DNA of 64,000 nucleotides from Prorocentrum cordatum. Lineage: Eukaryota > Sar > Dinophyceae > Prorocentrales > Prorocentraceae. Shown piece after piece: positions 41,876-54,764 of this stretch (position 1 is the stretch's first letter; every line of letters begins with the position of its first letter). The notes under the pieces are model-generated. The model was not told the origin of the DNA. It was given only the letters and a program-made list of their open reading frames with translations, and ran no database searches. The stretch covers positions 267,315 to 331,314 of the forward strand of contig CAUYUJ010005614.1 of NCBI GenBank assembly GCA_963575745.1, given 5' to 3'. Position numbers and translations under genes: made by a program.

Positions 41876-43330
41876 CCAAGTACCAGCAGCGTATGGTTCA
41901 GCAGCACGACCCCGACGTCCATGAATAGGACGACTACTGCATCGAGTACCGCATCGTGGAGCAGCACGATGGGCACTGGCATCTCGACGCTGAACACCAC
42001 GTCGGAAAGTAGAAAATGGACCCCGATGGCAACGAGTGGGACGAGTATTTCGAGTAGCACGTCACTGAACACCACTGCGGGTGCCAGAAGCGCACCGTTG
42101 AGCAGCACGTCGGCGAGCGCCAGCCCGACCCTCTCGCGCGCGAGCGGGACGAGCACTGCATCGAGTACCGCGTCGCTGAGCTGCGTAGTGGGCACCAGCA
42201 GCTCGACCTCGAGCAGCATCCCGGAGAGCATCAGACCGAACCTGGAGCCCACGAGAGGGAAGAGTACTGTCCCGAACTGCGCACCGCTGAGCAGCCATAC
42301 TAGAAGCAGCAGCTCGACCCTGACCACCGCGAGTGCGACGAGTGTTGCCTCGAGTTCCACGTCGCGGGGCAGCAGCTCCACGTTCAGCAACGTGTCACAT
42401 TGCAGCAGATGGGCCCTGATGCCCACGCGTGGGACGAGCAAGGGCGTGAGCACCACGGCGCTAGCCACTACGACAGACACCAGCAGCGCAACGTCGAGCA
42501 GCACCATGGAGAGCAGCAGCTCGATCCTAACGTTAACGAGTGGGATGAGCACCGCCTCGAGTACCACGTCGCTGAGCTGCATGAGCGGAACTAGCAGATT
42601 CTGTACAGCACGCTGGAGAGCAGCAGCTTGACCCGCGCGCCCCTGGAGGGAACGGGTACCGTCTCGACACTCACGTTGCTGAGCTGTGCGTCGGGTACCA
42701 GCAGAACGTCGGTGCGCACCACGTCCGAGTGTAGCAGCCCGGCCCGAAGGTCCCCGAGCGGGACGAGTATTGCCTTGAGTACCACGCTGACGACCACACC
42801 GACGGGCACCATCAGCGCATCGCCGAGCAGCACAGCTGAGAGCAGCATCTCGACCCAGACGCCCACGAGCGTGACGAGTAGCGCTACGACGTCCATGGCC
42901 AGCCCACCACGGCTTGCGCACATGGGCACCAGCAGCGTCAGCCCCGCAACCACGAGTCGGACCACCACGGCGGACCCCAGTATCGCACCGTTGAACAGCA
43001 CGTCGGCGAGCACCAGCTCGTCCATAACGTGCACCAGCGGGACAAGCACAGCCTCGAGCACCACGTCGCTGAGCCGCACGACGGGCTCTAGCATCTCGAC
43101 GTCGAGCAGCATGTCGGAAAGCATCAGCTCGCCCTCCAAACCCAATGCTGCTGACCACCACGCAGGGCCCCAGCGGCGCAGCCCTGTGAAGCACGACTGG
43201 GGGCAGTAGCTCGTCCCTGACCACCACGAGAATGACGAGTACCGCGTCGAGTAGCGCCTCGAGTGCTACTACGCCTATGGCCGTACCACCAGGGCTCGAG
43301 CACATGGGCACCAGCTGCCTCACACCCACG
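41876..43330. repeat. 111-bp tandem repeat array, block 2
   Basis: Resumes the same 37-codon-period repeat as 39180-40833. The longest frame is 536 codons on the minus strand, but plus-strand frames are also long. Confidence 0.85.
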
Positions 43331-44061
43331 ATTCCACACCCAGGCCTGCAGCGTCACGCGCGACGCAAGGCACCACGGCCGCACGACCGCAGCATCACCT
43401 ACCAGGGTGAAGCAGCCGACTGACCCCTGGGTAGGCCACAGAACGTAAGCGTGCCACGCGACGCCCCACGGCCGTCTGTCTATCAGTACCCCGACCGCGG
43501 GGCTCCCTGCACACTAGCATCGAGACGATACACCCGCGTGCTCCTAGACTTGACCTTAAGCTGCCCTGCACTCAGGAATTGTCAGGACCCCGACTTGACA
43601 GGATCCGAAGAGCGCAGACCGCCTGGATCGCCCTTCATCAAGTCCGATCGCCTGCTCGCTTCTTGGCGTCCCCCCAGGCGAGCCACCAGGCGCGTCTAGA
43701 CGCTCACCGGTAGCAAACCCAGTGCCTACCTTTCCATGTTCTGAGCGCGTTGCGTGAACTGCTGGCAACTTTTCCGTAGCTCTAGTGCGTAGGGCCGCTG
43801 AGGGGAGTGCCCCAAGGCAGAGCCCTTCACTGTCTTAGGGGCCGCGTCGCGCATGCCAAAGCGCGTGTAAAGGTGGCGCCTCTGCCACCCTGATCGCCTC
43901 AAACACGATCTGCTTTCCAGTCGGGGTCCAAACGGACCGCGCCAGGGGGGAGGTCATCCGACCATCTCTGCTTCACACTCGGCGCCTCCTGGTTGGTGAG
44001 ACGGCTTGCAGGGCGCTGGTAGCCTTGGGGCCTGGACGAACCCTCATCCGAAGTGTTGCGA

Positions 44062-44095
<34 letters not shown>

Positions 44096-44595
44096 AATCT
44101 CTTTCTCTCTCTCTCTGGCGTGATTTTCAGAAACCTGCCAAGAAAGTTTGCGTCTAACCTGCAGCATGCTCCTCGCGCTCTGCTTGTCTACAGTCTCGGC
44201 ATGAGCAATTCATTTGCACTTCGCACCTGAACGTGGGATCCACCAGGCGGATGCATTTCCCCTGGCCGCTCGATTGTGTGGTCCCCTGGCACCTCGTCAA
44301 TGAAGCGGTGGGCGACGCGGGCCAAACTCACTGAGAATGTGTGGGCATTATATCGAGATCAACAGCTGCTCCTCCCCATCCTGATCATCCTCGACGGCGA
44401 TCTAAGGCCGCGCAACAACTCCCGCTGGTTGCGCTGCACACCGCAAAGTCGGGTGCCACAGGCGGAGGGCCTTCCTCTCCCCCCCAGGGTCGCCCTCCTC
44501 TCTCTCCTCGGTCCTTTTCCTCCTCGGTCCTCCTCCTCCATCCTCCTCCTGATTACCTGATTACCTGATGGCATGAGGCCGCACAGACGTTACGA
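43331..44595. other. Unassigned DNA with (CT)n
   Basis: No coding signal recognised. A (CT)n microsatellite occupies about 44062-44118, and a pyrimidine-rich CTCCTC stretch about 44478-44550. Confidence 0.4.
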
Positions 44596-44670
44596 CCCTC
44601 ATCCGCCTCCTCAACAACCACCATCATCACCAAAACACCACCACCACCACCCCATCATCACCATCATCAG

Positions 44671-44706
<36 letters not shown>

Positions 44707-45770
44707 AATCATCATCAGCAGCAGCATCACCATCATCATCAGCAAAAACATCCTCACCACCATCATCAACAGCAGCAGCATCATCATTATCATCATTATC
44801 ATCATCATAACCACCAGCACCACCATCAGCATCCTCAGCATCATCCTCATCAGCAGCATCATCATTAACATAGCATCGTCACCATCATCATCATCATCAT
44901 CAGCAGCATCAGCATCATCATCACCATTGTCATCATCATCCTCATCCTCATCCTCATCCTCAGCATCATCAGCATCATGTTCAGCCTCATCATCACCATC
45001 ATAACCAGCATCATCGTCGTCATCATCAACAGCAGCATCAGCATCATGACCACCATCATTATCATCATAGCAATCACCATTACCAACAACATCACCATCA
45101 CCAACACAGTCACCATCAACATCAGCATCAGCATCAGCATCAGCATCATCATCATAATCAGCATCAGCACCATCACCATCACCACCAGCATCATCACCAT
45201 CACCATCACCATCACCACCAGCATCAGCATCAGCATCAGTATCATCATCAGCATCATCAGCATCAGCATCAGCATCATCGTCATCACCATCAGTATCAGC
45301 ATCAGCACCATCATCAGCATCAGCATCATCATCAACATCAGCATCAGCCGCATCATCATCATCGTCGTCATCATCATCAGCAGCATCATCACCACCACCA
45401 TCACAAACATCATCATCAGCATCATCATCAGCATCATCATCAGCAGCATCATCAGCAGTATCATCAGCAGCAGCACTATCATCACCATCCTCACCATCAT
45501 CGTCATCATCGTCATCACCACCATCATCACCGTTTGCATCACCATAATCGTCAATCATCGTCAGCATCGTCAACATCGTCGGCATCAGCATCACCACCAT
45601 CATCAGCAGCATCATCAGTATCACATTTCCTCAACCGCATCGTCATCATCATCGTCATCATCAGCACCATCTCATCATGAGCAGCAGCATCATCTTCACC
45701 ATACCCCACCACAATCATCAGCATCATCTTCACCATCACCATCAACATCACCATCATCATCATTCCCCCA
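44596..45770. repeat. (ATC/AGC)n trinucleotide array
   Basis: About 1.2 kb of CAT/CAG/ATC trinucleotides with frequent substitutions. Frames encode Ile/Met/Asp/His runs and are not considered genes. Confidence 0.92.
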
Positions 45771-46639
45771 TTGGCATCCTCCTCTGCCGCTGCTGCCCCG
45801 CGCCCCTCCCGAGGGCGCGAAGGTCGTCAGCGAGAAAGAGTACTCCGACTCACCCATGGCTCCCAGGCCGGCCCTTACGCGCCTAACCTCCGCGGCGGCT
45901 TGGCCACCCGACGGCCGAACAGACCCTGACTTCGCCAGGCGAGGGAGAGAGGGAGGGAGAGAGGGAGGGAGGCAGGGAGGGAGAGAGGGAGAGAGAGAGA
46001 GAGAGAAGCGAGCAAGCGAGCAAGCGAGCCAGCCAGCGAGCGATCACTCAAGAGGCGGCTTGGCCAGAGCAGCAGAAAGGGCGGACAAGCGCCGCCAACG
46101 TGGACGGGTCGTGCCCTCGCGGGCCGAGGAGGAGGAGGAGGAGGAGGAGGAGGGGGAGGAAGCAGACGAAAAAGAAAAGGGAGGAGGAGCAGGACGATTC
46201 ACCTGCCGAAGCGTCGAGGAGCAAGGCAACAAACAAGCTACTGGGAGGAGGACGAGGAGGAGGACGAGGAGGAGCGGAGGACGTCCCTGGAGGCCTCCAG
46301 AAGTTCGCGGAGGTCTCCGCACGTCCCCAGGGGCCTCAAGAGGTCCCCGCAGGCACAAAAAAAGCACGTCCAAGAAACCGTCGACCGACAAAAAAAGACT
46401 CCGAAGGCAGCGACGACGCGAGGGCATAATCTGAGGGGGGCAATCCGCCTGGGCGACTCCCGAGCCCTGCGGCCAGCAGGGGCCCAGGACCTCCAGTGGC
46501 GTGTTTCGTTCAGTGCGCGGCCCCCAGGTTCGAGCTCTCGAGGATGGTTTTGGAATGTTTCCCCAGCCCTCCTGTGTTGGGCACTCGTTCTGGATGGAAT
46601 AGTTGTTCTTTCGTTCCTCCCGCTTCTTCCCTCTCTCTC

Positions 46640-46672
<33 letters not shown>

Positions 46673-47220
46673 TGCTCTCTTCTCTCTCTCTCTCGTTCTC
46701 TGTGTCTCTTTCTGTCTTTCTCTCTCTCTCTCTTTCTCTGTCTCCCTCCCTCTCTCCTCACTGCCCGCTTCCTCCCCTCCTTCTAGCTACATCCACGCTT
46801 ACTCTTCGCATATGGTTCGTCTGTTGCTCGTTTACCCTCCCTCGCCCTCCTGGTGCGCTGCCATTCGTGTTATCAGGGTTAGGGGTTATCGTATGCTCGA
46901 TGACTGAAGGCCTGGGTGTCCTGAGGCCCCCCGACCAACGGAGACACCAAGCCACCGCGGGCCTACCCGCGCGGGAACTTCTCTTCCGAGGCTGCCCTGC
47001 GTCTGCTGCCCAGGGTCGCGGCGGCGGGGAGCGTGGAGGTTGGGAGGCTCGACAGCAGCTGTGGTCAGCTCGAGTTGGGACACTGGGAGGGGAGGCGGGA
47101 AGGAGGAGAGGGAGGGGAGGGAGAGGGGACAGGGGAGGGAAGTCCCGCGTCCGCCGCCTGAGATCCTGAAGAGTTGGGAGGCTAGAAAGGAGCTGCGGTC
47201 ATCAACGAAGGGTGGAGACT
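45771..47220. other. Unassigned DNA with GA, GGA and CT microsatellites
   Basis: GGGAGAGAGGGA (about 45940-46005), GAGGAG (46128-46160, 46240-46275), and (CT)n (46626-46760). No recognisable gene. Confidence 0.5.
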
Positions 47221-47224
47221 GGGG

Positions 47225-47753
47225 GGCAGGAGGGAGGAGGAGGAGGAGGAGGAGGAGGAGGAGGAGGAGGCTTGGCCCACCTCCCTGCCCGCCCCCTCCC
47301 GTCCCTAACCCACTACTCCAGCATCCCTTCCCTAACCCTCTCCCATTCCTCCTCCTCCATCTCCTCCTTCTCCAAAGTGGGCTGCGGGGGCCCAGAGAGG
47401 GCCAGAAGCGTCCAACAAACCTCGACTGGTCTCTTCCTCCCCCACCTCCCCCACCTCCTCCTCCTCCTCCCCGCCTCCTTCTCTTCCTCCTCCTCCTCCT
47501 CCTCCTCCTCCCCTCCTCCTCCTCCTCCTCCTCCTCCTCCTCCTCCTCCTCCTCCTCCTCCTCTTCCTCCTCCTCCTCCTCCTCCCCCCAACCGAGCCCC
47601 TCCCCCCAGCGTGGTGGATGGATGCGCGGCAGCGCAGCTGGATCGCAGGATTCAGGGAGCGGATAAGGGACGGCGCCGACCTGCGCGCGCGAGGCACGCC
47701 GATGGTTATGCGCGCAGATCAACCGGCGAGCGCGGTGTGCCTGGGAGTGCCAA

Positions 47754-47818
<65 letters not shown>

Positions 47819-47820
47819 GT

Positions 47821-47897
<77 letters not shown>

Positions 47898-47925
47898 AAT
47901 CATCATCATCATCATCATCATCTCG
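47225..47925. repeat. Cluster of AGG, CCT and ATC microsatellites
   Basis: (AGG)n at about 47228-47270, (CCT)n at about 47440-47590 and an almost pure (ATC)n at about 47754-47925, separated by short unique DNA. Confidence 0.92.
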
Positions 47926-48430
47926 GAGACTGCGGTAGGGGCAGATATCCCCATAGGGTTCGATCGCCCATGTACTCGACGAGGCTGCCGGGCGAATGTG
48001 TGTAATGCCCAACCCCTGGGCTTTCCAGTCCCTGTCGCCGCCTGAGATCTCCAAGGCTTTGAAACCTACGGGGAATCTGCCCACCCCGACGGGGTCGCCA
48101 AACGCGTCACATGATTGTTTGCCCCCGTGCTTCTCTTGCGCGTCGCGCGGAAAGTGACAAGCTACGTTTTCAAGGTGTCCTTTCCCCCTGCCACAGAAAA
48201 TTCCGAGTTCGAATCCCACTAGCCTTCTGAGCGGGAGTGGTTTAGAGCGTTTCTTCTTCAACCCCCTTCCTTCCCCTTCAGATAGGGGCGTAACACTGCT
48301 CCCTATTACTAAGCACCCCCTCCCCCCAGGCTACCAGCAGCCGACCAGGACCAATAAGGCCCCCCTCCCCACCATTCCTGTCAAAAAAATGTCAAATACA
48401 CTTTGGGGCAAAATCGAAGGGAAGCCCATT
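47926..48430. other. Unassigned DNA
   Basis: No coding signal. A B-box-like word GAGTTCGAATCCCA near 48205 does not fold into a tRNA. Confidence 0.4.
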
Positions 48431-49080
48431 CCCTTTGATCCCTTCCCCGCGGGGGAGGGAGGGGGGGGTCACGGGGGGGTCCCGGGAGGGTCCTGGGGGG
48501 GTTCCCGGGGGGGGTCCCGGGTTGGGTCGCCACCCAGATTCGTTTCCCCCTCGGGCGGCCCCGAAACCTGAAAAGTCCCAAAAGGAGCCCAGAGTGCTCA
48601 GGACGGCCCCCAAAATGGCCCAAGAGGGCCCCGAGTCGCCCAAAGATCGGACCGAGACGCCCAAGATGGCCCCAAGACGGTCCAAGAAGCTTCCAAGACG
48701 TCCCAGAAGTCTCCAAGAGCACCCCCAAGAAGGCCCCAAGAGGCCGCAATCATTGATTTTCCAAAAGAAAACGCAGACTTTTAGCAAAGACGAGTTTTCG
48801 GCCTTCACGGCGTTGAAGACGGTCCAAGAGGCCCCCAAAAATGCCTCAAGACGACTCAAGAGGCTCCCAAGAGGCGCCCAACTCGACCCAAGAGGGCCCC
48901 AAAAAGGGTCCAAGACGGGGAGCCCGAACCAAAAAATCCGAGCCTTCCGCCCCAAAAAGCTCCCAGGAGGCCCCAAGAGGCCCCCAAAAGGCCTCAGGAG
49001 ACTCCCAAGAGGCCCCCAAGAGGCCCCCAAGAGGCCCCCAAGAGGCCCAAAAGAGGCTCCAAGAGGCGCCCATACGGCCC
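48431..49080. repeat. CCCCAAGAGGC-type degenerate repeat, second locus
   Basis: G-run sequence (48460-48530), then the same CCCAAGAGGCCCC word family as 31330-32060, most regular at 48965-49060. A segment at about 48750-48830 is unique. Confidence 0.65.
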
Positions 49081-49640
49081 CCTCCTCCTCCCTCCTCCTC
49101 CTCCTCCTCGTCCTCCTCCTCCTCCTCCTCCTCCTCCTCCTCCTCCTCCTCCTCCTCCTCCTCCTCCCTCCCCCCTCTTACCGCTTACCGATCCATGCGC
49201 ATCGATCCTCTGACAGGTAGCGCTGTGGCCGTACCACTTAGATAATCACCTCTCTGGGGGGCTCCAGATCATCTGGCTGGGGCCACTCTTTATACCCAGG
49301 TGGGAGTCTACTATCATCAAGCTCCTTCCTCCTCCCTCCTCGCTCCTCGCTCCTCGCTCCTCGTTCCTCGCTCCTCCGTCCTCCTTCCCTCCCTCCCTCC
49401 TCCCTCATCCCTCCTCCCTCCTCCTCCCCCTCCCTCCTCCCTCCTCCCTCCTCCCTCCTCCTCCTCCTCCTCCTCCTCCTCCTCCTCCCTCCTCCCCTCC
49501 TCCTCCTCCTCCTCCTCCTCCTCCTCCTCCTCCTCCTCGTCCTCCTCCTCCTCCTCCTCCTCCTCCTCCGCCTCCTCCTCCTTCCCTTGCTCCCACTCCT
49601 CTTGCTTATCCTTTGCCTCCTCCTCCTCCTCCTGCTCCTT
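49081..49640. repeat. (CTC)n microsatellites
   Basis: Two (CTC)n tracts (49081-49175 and about 49318-49640) flank about 140 bp of unique DNA. Confidence 0.92.
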
Positions 49641-50039
49641 CTCCCCCTCGTTGTCATATTCGTCGTCTTGAGGGTCGGCGGCACTGGCCGTAAGGCCTGC
49701 GCAATACACTGTGGGCAAAATCTTGAATCATGAGCGGAGGGGGCCGCGAGCACTTTGCATTGCTCTGTTGACAAGGACGGCGGGCGTGCCCGCGTATTGC
49801 CTTCTGCGCGCAAGACCAACATCCGTGTCCAAAAACAATGCATAATCCACTTCGAGATACAGTTTGGATCATGCACAAGCACCCCGCGATCACTGTGCAT
49901 TGATTTTTGACTGGTACGGCGGGGGTGCTGGCATATTGCCTGCTGTGTGCAGGCCCACAAGACGCTATGATGGCCACCCCGCCGCGATTGCGCACTGGTG
50001 TTCGACAAGGGTAGTGGGGGCCGACACGTTTCCCGATCT
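49641..50039. other. Unassigned DNA
   Basis: No gene recognised. The words GCGATCACTGTGCATTG and GAGCACTTTGCATTG suggest a diverged direct repeat of about 150 bp (near 49748 and 49890). Confidence 0.35.
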
Positions 50040-50270
50040 GTTCTGCCACGTTCGCAGGCGCACATGGCACACTCTGCGCGTGCCCCGAACGCGGCGCACC
50101 TGGCGCGGATGGAGCATGCAGCACACGTGGCGCACGTGGATCACGTGGCGCATCTGGCGCACCAGGCGTGCCCAGCACGCTTGCACCACATGCAAGGGTG
50201 CCTGGCGCACATGGAGCGCGTGGCGCGGCTGGCACGCCTGGCGCACCTCGCCCAAACGTTGCGCACACGC
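50040..50270. repeat. TGGCGCAC short tandem repeat
   Basis: Degenerate 9-bp words (TGGCGCACA, TGGCGCACC, GTGGCGCAC) over about 230 bp. Confidence 0.75.
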
Positions 50271-51000
50271 GGTACGTTTTGGTTCCCACGGGCTCTCCGT
50301 CCAAAGACTACCGCTGAACACGGTGCAGCTCGGGAACTGCTCATGTGTTGGGTGTGAACCACGCAGCTTGCGGGCGGGGAGGGTGTCTTCACCCCTCCCC
50401 TTACCACCTCCCCCGAACTGGGACGGAGCGTTTTGCGAGGGGTTGGGGCGTCCAAGATGGCCTCGGCGCAAAAGCCAACATCACTGATCCCACTACGGTT
50501 TGGGACACGTGTTGGCCTCTTGGGGAGAGAGCCGAATTAAGGAGCCCACTTCCTTTGATCGATCTCCTCCGAACTGGCCCCGCATTGGCCCTCGAGGCTC
50601 CGAGGGTTGCCCCAACGCGGCCCCAAGAGGTACTGAGACTGCTGTCCGGAGCAGCGCTACCGTTCCGTCCCCCAGCGCCCCTCTTAGGAACTCGGACCTG
50701 CAGAGGGCACGCCAGCGGGGGCCCTGCAGGCGGGCGCCGTGGCACCATGGTTTGAAACGAAACTGGCGGCGGTTTCTGCGCCGGCTGGCGGTGACATGCA
50801 CGCACGGCGCTGTAGGGGAGGGGGAAGGACGCACGAAAGGAGAGAGGAACGCACGACAAGCGAGGACGAGAGGCGAGGCCGAGGGAGGACGACGAAGGAA
50901 ACGCGAGCGAGAGGATCCGGACGGTGCTATGAAAAAGGGCATCACATCATCTACTGGTACACTGGCAGACCTACCCTCCATCGATTAGCAAAGTCCGGCT
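50271..51000. other. Unassigned DNA
   Basis: GC-rich, with frames on both strands but no motif. Probably the 3' flank of LINE-C. Confidence 0.35.
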
Positions 51001-53600
51001 TGGCAACATCATGCCAAACGCAAACGTGTCCAGCACAACTTGCTTCAGATAAAAGAAAATATCACAGGCCATAAGACCATCGCTTCTTCGGGCGGTTCGG
51101 GTGGCGGCGAGCATCACAATCGACGTCAACCCCCGAATTCCACAAAACAGCCCGTGCCGTCCAATTGTTGTTCGACAAAAGAACGTTGCGAGCCCTTGTC
51201 CATTTTCGTTGTCGTTGAATCGATACCCAAGCTGCAAGATGTAATCGGGTGAGGGTGTAGCATGTTATCTTCGTTGCTCTGCTGATCCATTCCGCCGAAG
51301 GCTCCATCGTCGTCGCTTTCTTGTACCGGGCGGCATGGGATCTCATCGTCGTCGGTCGAAGCTGCTGCATGCATAATGGTTTCCGGCCGTCCGTCGCGAT
51401 GGGCACCTGCTGCGGCGCGCCGCCTCGGCGCCAGCAAAATTACGCGCAACATTTGCCTCTGCATTCTTGCGCAATCGGTTCTTCAAAGTAGATGTCACTG
51501 TCCAGACTTCAGACCCATAGAACACCGCAGGCGCAACCGTTCGGCGAAATAACCGCATCCTGCTGTTCAGCGAGTAGTGCATATCCATCATCTCTCGTCG
51601 CTGCGCAAAGAATGTTCGCCACCCTGCACAGACTCGTTTCTCTACCTCCGCTCAGTGGAAATAACTGAATTAAAACTTCCGCCCCAAAAATCTCTTAGCT
51701 TTGTAGGTGGGTAAGAGCCTGATCGCCATTCAATTTGCAACCGCATGGCTCAGCACTCTGCGCCGGCGTGATCTCCAGCACCCGCCATGCAGAATATTGC
51801 TTTGATCCGGGCGGAGGAGAAGACCTCCCAGCTTCGACGCTGAGGTCAGAAATCACGCTCGCGACGTGCTCCACAGAGCCCGCCACTAGCATGGCATCGC
51901 CGGCAACGCGTAGGTCGGTGAGTCTTTCGCCCCCAAGGCGCAATGAGATCCCCATGATGTTCTGCAGACATGTCTGCTCGACGTCGCGCACGACGCGCCC
52001 GGCGGCGCTGTCGAACAGGACAAAGCTAAATGGATCACCTCGTTTCGTACCCGCTCGACGTCGAATGCATTGCTGCATTCGTCTGTCCGGACCGACGCAG
52101 CCCGCGCACTGCGCAAGTCTGCAAGCAAGTGCACGCATGCACGCGGCGCGCCCCGTTGGAGCAACACGCACCATACACTCTAGTCCTGGCGGGCGACGCT
52201 GTCGAAAGCTCCTTCAAAGTCGACCGCAGCGGCCCACACTGGCAGGGTCCACTCGCTGACTTTTTCCTAGATCTGCACGAGAGTGAAGAGGTGGTCTGTC
52301 GCACTGCAGCCAGGCCGAAACTCCGCTCGATCCCAGCTCCGCTGAAAATCGAGGATCGGGGCAGTAGGTTATACAGTAGACGAGAAAACATCTTATATAG
52401 CATGGGAAGCGTCGCGGTCAGCCTGCAATTCAGGAAGCTGCGGGTCGCCACTTTTGCGCGAGACCTTGATCACCGCGCGCTTCCAGGCGCTCGGCGTCGG
52501 ACTGCCGGGGCCTCGAACGCCGCTGAACAAATCAAGCCGAATGCGCTGAAGAGCCTTCCCACCTGACTTGAGCATCCCTGCAAAGATGCCTTGCTCGACG
52601 CGAGTCCCCCCGAGGCGTGCTGCACTTCAGAAATAGTGCAAGCTGGGATTGGCGAGTTGTCGGCACTGGCCGTCACGCGAACAAGCCCGCGGGCGTCTCG
52701 GCAGAGCCGCTCGTAAAATGTAGCAAAGACATCTGCGACACATCGCCAACCGTTCTGCGCGCGCCCTCCCTGATCCAGCACGCCGGCGATTAGCTCTTTC
52801 TGCGCGCACGTCCCCCCCCCCCCCCACTGTGTTCCTTCAGCCCCTTGATTTGCGTCGGGGCGCGGTCGACCCGAGCTCTCTGCACGGCCCGCCCGATGGC
52901 CCGGATCTCCTTCTTGAAAGCCTCGTTCAATTGTCGTCGCTGCAAAGCGTCCATCCGTGGAGCCGCGCGTCTGTGACACGGCAGGCCCGCCATGCGCTCC
53001 GCCGCCGGTTGCGGCCCCCCGCCAGTCGGCGCTGCGGTTGAAGATTGCACTTCGGCCATGGTTGCTCCGATCGCGCCCTCGATTTCCTCGCACTTGAGCT
53101 GAAGGTGAAAATCCAATAACACGTGTTCCACTTTGTCTGTCAGCACTGTTTTATACTGCGATACATCACGGGGTGGCCATGTAGGGCACATTGCCGCGTC
53201 TTGCGCAGCATTGGTCGCGGCGCCGTCAGCGTCGGCATCTCCACCATTGCCTGGACGGCTCTGCGGTCGGGCCCCATATTGCACATTTTTGATCCGCGGC
53301 AGGACAGCGACGAAAAGCTGCCCAACGAAGCCCCCAGGCCACTCGAGCGACCCGATGCCGGGCGGGAGGGGTGCACTCCGCGAACAGCGGCCCGACGGCC
53401 AGCGACTGGGCAGGCCCTGGCCGCCGAGGCGGAGGAGGGCCGAGGAGCGCAGGGCCAGTCGCTGGTCGACCCAGGCGCGACCGGTCGACCCGCGGCAGAG
53501 GGCCCACCTCATGCAGCGGCGGCTCCAGCGGCGGACAGCGGGGCGACAGCCGCCAGACGATCCCGCGAGGATGTTGGACACAAGCCCACGGAACTACGAA
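51001..53600 (-). mobile_element. LINE-C relic (endonuclease/RT linker and RT)
   Basis: A minus-strand LINE in many frames. From the 5' side: a linker typical of the endonuclease-RT spacer (RRQLNEAFKKEIRAIGRAVQ then IKGLKEH, about 52930-52840), an RT start (LQRIRLDLFSGVRG, near 52540), a motif A remnant reading WAAAVDFEGAFDSV (about 52190-52230), motif B GTKRGDPFSFVLFDSAAG (about 52030), a damaged motif C LRVAGDAMLVA (about 51895, expected YADD), then thumb sequence LFRRTVAPAVFYGSEVWTVT (about 51540) and MQRQMLRVIL. Multiple frameshifts and loss of the first motif C Asp make it inactive. Confidence 0.7.
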
Positions 53601-54720
53601 GCTCATTACGACATGGACCCCAACGCGGCAGAGACCGAGGACGCGCGGAAGAGCGCGCCTGGAATCGCAAGATGGGCTCGGATTAATCACCAGAGCCTAC
53701 TCCAAACAGACCAGCAAAGAGCGCCCCCCGCAAGCTCCCAACCACCGAGGCCACCGATCTTTCAGGGCTCACCCGTTCCGCATGGAGAGGGCTTCACTTA
53801 CTCTGCCGACGCCCACGGCGTAGGACCTCAACGATCAAGGCTCAGAGAAGAGGAGGTCGAGCGAGCGAGTCAGGCCCTGAATGCCTCGATGAATGGAGGC
53901 CCGACGCTGGGAGGTCAGCGCTCGCCTAGAGCCCCGGCCGAGCCGTCTGGGCTGGCCCCAACATCCGAAAAAATCGGCGATGGAAAAGACGACAACTGGG
54001 CTGGCTGCAGCGATGACTAACCAACAGTCCACTACGGATGGAGTCGACAAGATAATCCACACTTGGAAGTCCCAGGGGTCGACTCCGACCTATCGGGCAG
54101 GGCTGAACTCGACGATCAAGGTCATGTCAAGAATGAACTAGCCGGGCGACAAGCAGAAAAGCCCGCAGGACGCCGAGGGCTCCGTGAGAAACTTCGAGGG
54201 CATCTGCAGCATAGCAAATAACGCCAAAGGCGTGATGTGACACAAGATGGCCATGACCATCCAGAACTGCCTGAGGGGCACACGGAAGATGATCTACGAC
54301 AATACCATCCAGGATGCCAGGGACGACGGGCAGTTGTGAGCAAGAGAATATATATATGAGAAGATCCGAAAGCGGCTTCTGCAGCCCACGGAGACCCCAG
54401 GCGCCCAGGCGAAATGCACCTTCGGGTCCGCACGGAGCGAGAGCCGCATGGACTTCGAAGCCCGATGGGGGAAGCATCGCGGCAACAGACGGAAAGCATG
54501 CCTGGCACGTGCCGAAGCCGAGGGCATCGCGGACTCCGCCGCGAAGATTGGAAAGATGAACAGCGCTGCGACCCAACTCGACAAGCGGGACTACCCCAAG
54601 AAGGACCGAGGAACGGAACACAACAGGCCAAAGACCTGACGGGAAGCCCACGCGGTCGCGCGTGACTGCCACGGAATAAACGACGACAACCCCTCCGGGA
54701 CCTTCCAATCCTTCACGTCG
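53560..54720 (+). pseudogene. gag-like relic of another retroelement
   Basis: The opposite strand to the neighbouring LINEs. Broken frames give EEEVERASQALNASM, then IHTWKSQGSTPTYRAG, a stretch NCLRGTRKMIYDNTIQDARD, KIRKRLLQPTETPGAQAK and ATQLDKRDYPKKDRGTEHNR. The last two resemble gag proteins of dinoflagellate retroelements as I remember them (a kRLLxxTETP block and an LDKRDYPxxxGTEHR block). Several stops and frameshifts are present. Alternatives are an unrelated repeat or an LTR-element fragment without LTRs. Confidence 0.35.
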
Positions 54721-54764
54721 GGCGGCATCCGGACCGATCCGGCCGGAGAAGTGGACGAGGACAT

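Noticed and set aside
44611-46434. Long Asp/Met/Ile/His-rich frames, including a 485-codon plus-strand ORF
   Set aside because: Products of the (ATC)n array.
48190-48230. tRNA-like B box GAGTTCGAATCCCA
   Set aside because: The bases around the loop do not form a 5-bp T-stem, and no A box or acceptor stem is found.
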